Below are positions 5,877 to 7,767 of a DNA stretch of 7,767 bases, piece after piece. The stretch is from Prevotellaceae bacterium (lineage in GTDB: Bacteria; Bacteroidota; Bacteroidia; Bacteroidales; Bacteroidaceae). Where the stretch lies: NCBI GenBank assembly GCA_015256945.1, contig JABZLB010000053.1, positions 1 through 7,767 of the forward strand. The letters run 5' to 3'. The notes under the pieces were generated by a model. The model was not told the origin of the DNA and ran no database searches. It saw only the letters and a program-made list of their open reading frames with translations. How positions within the stretch are numbered: position 1 is the stretch's first letter; each line of letters opens with the position of its first letter. A program made the translations under genes and the position numbers.

Positions 5877-7031
5877 TCAGCGGTTTTTATTATGCAGATA
5901 CCAGGGGTGTATAAGGTAATTGTAAATGATAAAGGCCGTTGCAACAAGCACGAGGGCAACAACAAGAACCTCATAACGGTTGCCCAGAAAGATACCAAAG
6001 GCTAAACCCGACATCAGCCCGGTCTCCCATCCCAGAAAATATGTGCTCTGCGTTGTACCACGCTGGCAGTGTTTTGCCAGTTTTATAAAGAACAAAAGAA
6101 AGCGCGAACCCATAAGCCCTGTACCGAAAGCGGTAAGCAGTGAGGCAACAATTACTGCCGCTGGCTCATGACGAAACAGCAGCAAAACAAGCGAGAGAAT
6201 AAGACATATAAAGCCTACCACAGCCTCACTCTTTAGTTCAGCATTGGCAAACACATACTTTTCGGCTATTATTGCTATCATAAAGCCGGCCAGCATAAGG
6301 GCATAAAATATGGGAGCATGGACGGTAGACAGCAGCATTCCCACCACGGCAATAACCAAAAACAAATTAAAAAACAAGGGAAAACCGCGAACAAGGAAGA
6401 AACGGTCAAGGCTGATGGACGGAGCTTCATCCTCAGGAGTGCGGAAAGGAAAGCTTATCAGGGTTATTAATAACATGGCCAGAAGTGAGGCTATACCCGC
6501 TGCGGCAATTACCATTCTGAAACCAAGGAAATGAAATATCATCAATCCTGCGCACGGTCCCAGGGCTAACGACAGGCGGCCAAGCCAGGAAACGGCATGG
6601 TTTCCCTCTGTACGGTGGCTCGATTCACAGGTATCAACAATAAGCGTACTTCGCAAAACCATCTCGGCCAGGCTGAAAAAACAACCGGCAAATAAACAGG
6701 AAACAGCTGTTAAGATAATACTATGTATATGAAAGAAGTAGTGAAAGGCGAAAATAACAGCCAGCGAAAGTATCGAATAAGTACAGACATGGTTACGTCT
6801 GTACTTCTCAACGAAATAGTTTACACGGCAGCCGGGCACATACAAACCTGCAATATAGGCAGCAATACACATTGTAATTTGCAATGCCGTATAGCCTTTT
6901 AACGACATCTGCAAAGGCAAAACGGGGAGGAACAAGTAAACAGATGTGGTAAGTAACAGATTGGATAAGGCTATGTTCCAGAAGTTACGATGCCACAATT
7001 TAATGTGCATGGGAGCGTTTTGTGTATCCAT
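5877..7031 (-). CDS. Major facilitator superfamily transporter
   Basis: A 384-residue inner-membrane protein with about twelve hydrophobic segments, at roughly 17-38, 47-67, 86-100, 104-125, 150-170, 172-193, 216-235, 240-258, 270-286, 290-315, 330-350 and 354-374. A hydrophilic loop at about 196-212 (FRTPEDEAPSISLDR) divides it into two six-helix halves, as in MFS carriers. The loop between helices 2 and 3 (VEKYRRNH, 74-81) is a degenerate form of MFS motif A. Substrate and direction are not readable from the sequence. It is compact for the superfamily. The ATG at 7031 is nine bases after the HAD stop and has an AG-rich GAAAGA just before it. The next gene starts 18 bases downstream, so the protein belongs to the HAD-to-cdd operon. 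Confidence 0.88.
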   Translation of the reverse strand: MDTQNAPMHIKLWHRNFWNIALSNLLLTTSVYLFLPVLPLQMSLKGYTALQITMCIAAYIAGLYVPGCRVNYFVEKYRRNHVCTYSILSLAVIFAFHYFFHIHSIILTAVSCLFAGCFFSLAEMVLRSTLIVDTCESSHRTEGNHAVSWLGRLSLALGPCAGLMIFHFLGFRMVIAAAGIASLLAMLLITLISFPFRTPEDEAPSISLDRFFLVRGFPLFFNLFLVIAVVGMLLSTVHAPIFYALMLAGFMIAIIAEKYVFANAELKSEAVVGFICLILSLVLLLFRHEPAAVIVASLLTAFGTGLMGSRFLLFFIKLAKHCQRGTTQSTYFLGWETGLMSGLAFGIFLGNRYEVLVVALVLVATAFIIYNYLIHPWYLHNKNR

Positions 7032-7040
7032 TCTTTCAGC

Positions 7041-7676
7041 TTATACTAAATTAACAACCTGGCTTGCCGATATATTTGTATAGTCGTCTATAACTAAATT
7101 GGCATACTTGGCAACTATTTCGCGCGGATTTGTTGTTGCAAGGCCAATGGTAAACATACGTGCAGCCTGCAACGCTCTTAAGCCATTGATGCTGTCTTCA
7201 AAGCCAATACACTCGTCAGGACGTAGATTAAAGCGGCGGGCTGCCTCTAAATAGCAGTCGGGATTAGGCTTACTGTATTTGAAATCCTCACTTGTAAGTA
7301 TCGCGTCGAAATAGTTTTTCAGTCCTGGTTGTGCGCTATACACCTTCTTCATCTTATGTAAATTACTGCTCGTTACAACGGCTGTACGCACGTTTAACTT
7401 TGAAAGGTCTGATACAAACTGTTCAAAACCCGCAATATAATGGTAAGACATTTCGGCTTCAAAGGCGTTAAGAGCATCGGTAATTTGCTTTTGAGCCTGA
7501 ACGTCAGAAGCGAAAAACTGATCAAAAATCTGTGTTAAGGTCATACCCTTTATGCGTTGTGCAAAGTTTTTTATATCAGGATAATATAACAATCCCTGCC
7601 TTTCCCAAAAGCCAGTATACTGACTTTCAGTATCTAAAACAACACCATCCAAATCAAATAACGCTGCCCTTAACAT
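7041..7676 (-). CDS. HAD-superfamily hydrolase, beta-phosphoglucomutase-like
   Basis: A 211-residue cytoplasmic phosphatase or phosphomutase. All four HAD motifs are present: D8-L-D10-G-V (nucleophile D8 and acid/base D10), T102-S-S in VVTSSN, K136-P in SKPNPD, and the metal-binding E160-D161-S in GFEDS. A helical cap domain occupies about 15-85, as expected for subfamily IA. The pattern DLDGVVLDTE is that of the beta-phosphoglucomutase-like branch, which also includes many sugar-phosphate and nucleotide phosphatases; the actual substrate is unknown. The ATG at 7676 is chosen because it places the nucleophile motif at its usual distance from the N-terminus, and because the longer reading to 7736 would run through the promoter. 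It is the first gene of an operon with the MFS transporter, lipoprotein and cdd. Confidence 0.9.
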   Translation of the reverse strand: MLRAALFDLDGVVLDTESQYTGFWERQGLLYYPDIKNFAQRIKGMTLTQIFDQFFASDVQAQKQITDALNAFEAEMSYHYIAGFEQFVSDLSKLNVRTAVVTSSNLHKMKKVYSAQPGLKNYFDAILTSEDFKYSKPNPDCYLEAARRFNLRPDECIGFEDSINGLRALQAARMFTIGLATTNPREIVAKYANLVIDDYTNISASQVVNLV

Positions 7677-7700
7677 ATAGAATAATGTAAATAATGGCTG

Positions 7701-7708
7701 CAAAGTTA
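7701..7708 (-). promoter_or_regulatory. -7 box of the HAD-MFS-lipoprotein-cdd operon
   Basis: The minus strand reads TAACTTTG followed by CA, a full match to TAnnTTTG. Transcription would start near 7694, about 18 bases ahead of the HAD ATG at 7676, in an AT-rich leader without Shine-Dalgarno sequence. No TTTG stands 19-21 bases upstream; the -33 region coincides with the opposite -7 box. Confidence 0.65.
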
Positions 7709-7721
7709 CGATAAAATATTG

Positions 7722-7729
7722 TAACTTTG
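7722..7729 (+). promoter_or_regulatory. Divergent -7 box facing the right edge
   Basis: The plus strand reads TAACTTTG followed by CA, identical to the box on the other strand. It should drive a gene at or beyond the right edge, with transcription starting near 7735. Its -33 region is weak (about CTGC). Confidence 0.55.
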
Positions 7730-7730
7730 C

Positions 7731-7767
7731 ATGCAACGCAAAGAAATAACATATTCATTATATGCAG
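7731..7767 (+). CDS. Possible 5' end of a divergent gene, cut by the window
   Basis: An open frame starts at the ATG at 7731 and reads MQRKEITYSLYA to the window end. However, transcription from the box at 7722-7729 would start near 7735, after this ATG, so the true start may instead be the ATG at 7762 (other frame, leader of about 27 bases) or lie outside the window. The product cannot be named. Confidence 0.25.
   Translation, partial: MQRKEITYSLYA

Larger units (their letters stand above)
7700..7730. repeat. Perfect inverted repeat holding two divergent -7 boxes
   Basis: GCAAAGTTAC (7700-7709) and GTAACTTTGC (7721-7730) are perfect ten-base reverse complements around an 11-base AT-rich spacer. 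Each arm contains the -7 element TAACTTTG, pointing outwards. Confidence 0.85.

Noticed and set aside
7677..7736. N-terminal extension of the HAD protein by 20 residues
   Set aside because: It runs through the -7 box and the inverted repeat; the HAD nucleophile motif normally lies near the N-terminus, as it does from the ATG at 7676.
1..7767. Mobile element, prophage, toxin-antitoxin or defence genes
   Set aside because: No transposase, integrase, nuclease or toxin motif was found in any supported gene, and no target-site duplication is visible beside the tRNA within the window; the part of the tRNA where integration usually occurs lies outside it.

Overview
The window looks like chromosomal housekeeping and surface DNA from a Bacteroidales bacterium, probably a Prevotella-like genus. 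The evidence is the promoter style (TTTG-N19-TAnnTTTG with AT-rich leaders and few Shine-Dalgarno sites), a lipoprotein with an acidic stretch after its lipobox cysteine, a small outer-membrane barrel of Bacteroidetes type, and a moderate base composition. The genus is inferred; no rRNA or other decisive marker is present. Every confident gene lies on the minus strand, so transcription runs from the right edge towards the left.

Right half (about 7730 down to 3919): a compact four-gene run of HAD-superfamily phosphatase/phosphoglucomutase-like protein, MFS transporter, beta-helix lipoprotein and cytidine deaminase (cdd). The gaps are 9, 18 and 23 bases. The likely promoter is a TAACTTTG box at 7701-7708. 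It forms one arm of a perfect inverted repeat whose other arm is an identical box facing right, so a divergent gene probably starts at or beyond the right edge.

Middle (3497-3918): a 422-base gap. It holds a GC-rich, tandemly duplicated palindrome resembling REP/BIME elements (3765-3845), and further left a candidate promoter and a small hairpin ahead of the next operon.

Left half (3496 down to 134): a second run of outer-membrane beta-barrel protein, recR (overlapping by one base), a four-helix membrane protein of unknown function, a GT2 glycosyltransferase with an unexplained C-terminal extension, and a GNAT acetyltransferase resembling SpeG. A tRNA-Asp(GTC) gene then runs off the left edge, with its own near-perfect Bacteroidetes promoter.

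Together the genes cover recombinational repair (RecR), pyrimidine salvage (Cdd), cell-surface components (barrel, lipoprotein, glycosyltransferase) and small-molecule metabolism. I found no defence system, mobile element gene, CRISPR array or clear new multi-gene system. The best candidates for a second look are the REP-like palindrome pair, the back-to-back promoter palindrome, and the uncharacterised parts of the glycosyltransferase and its membrane-protein neighbour.
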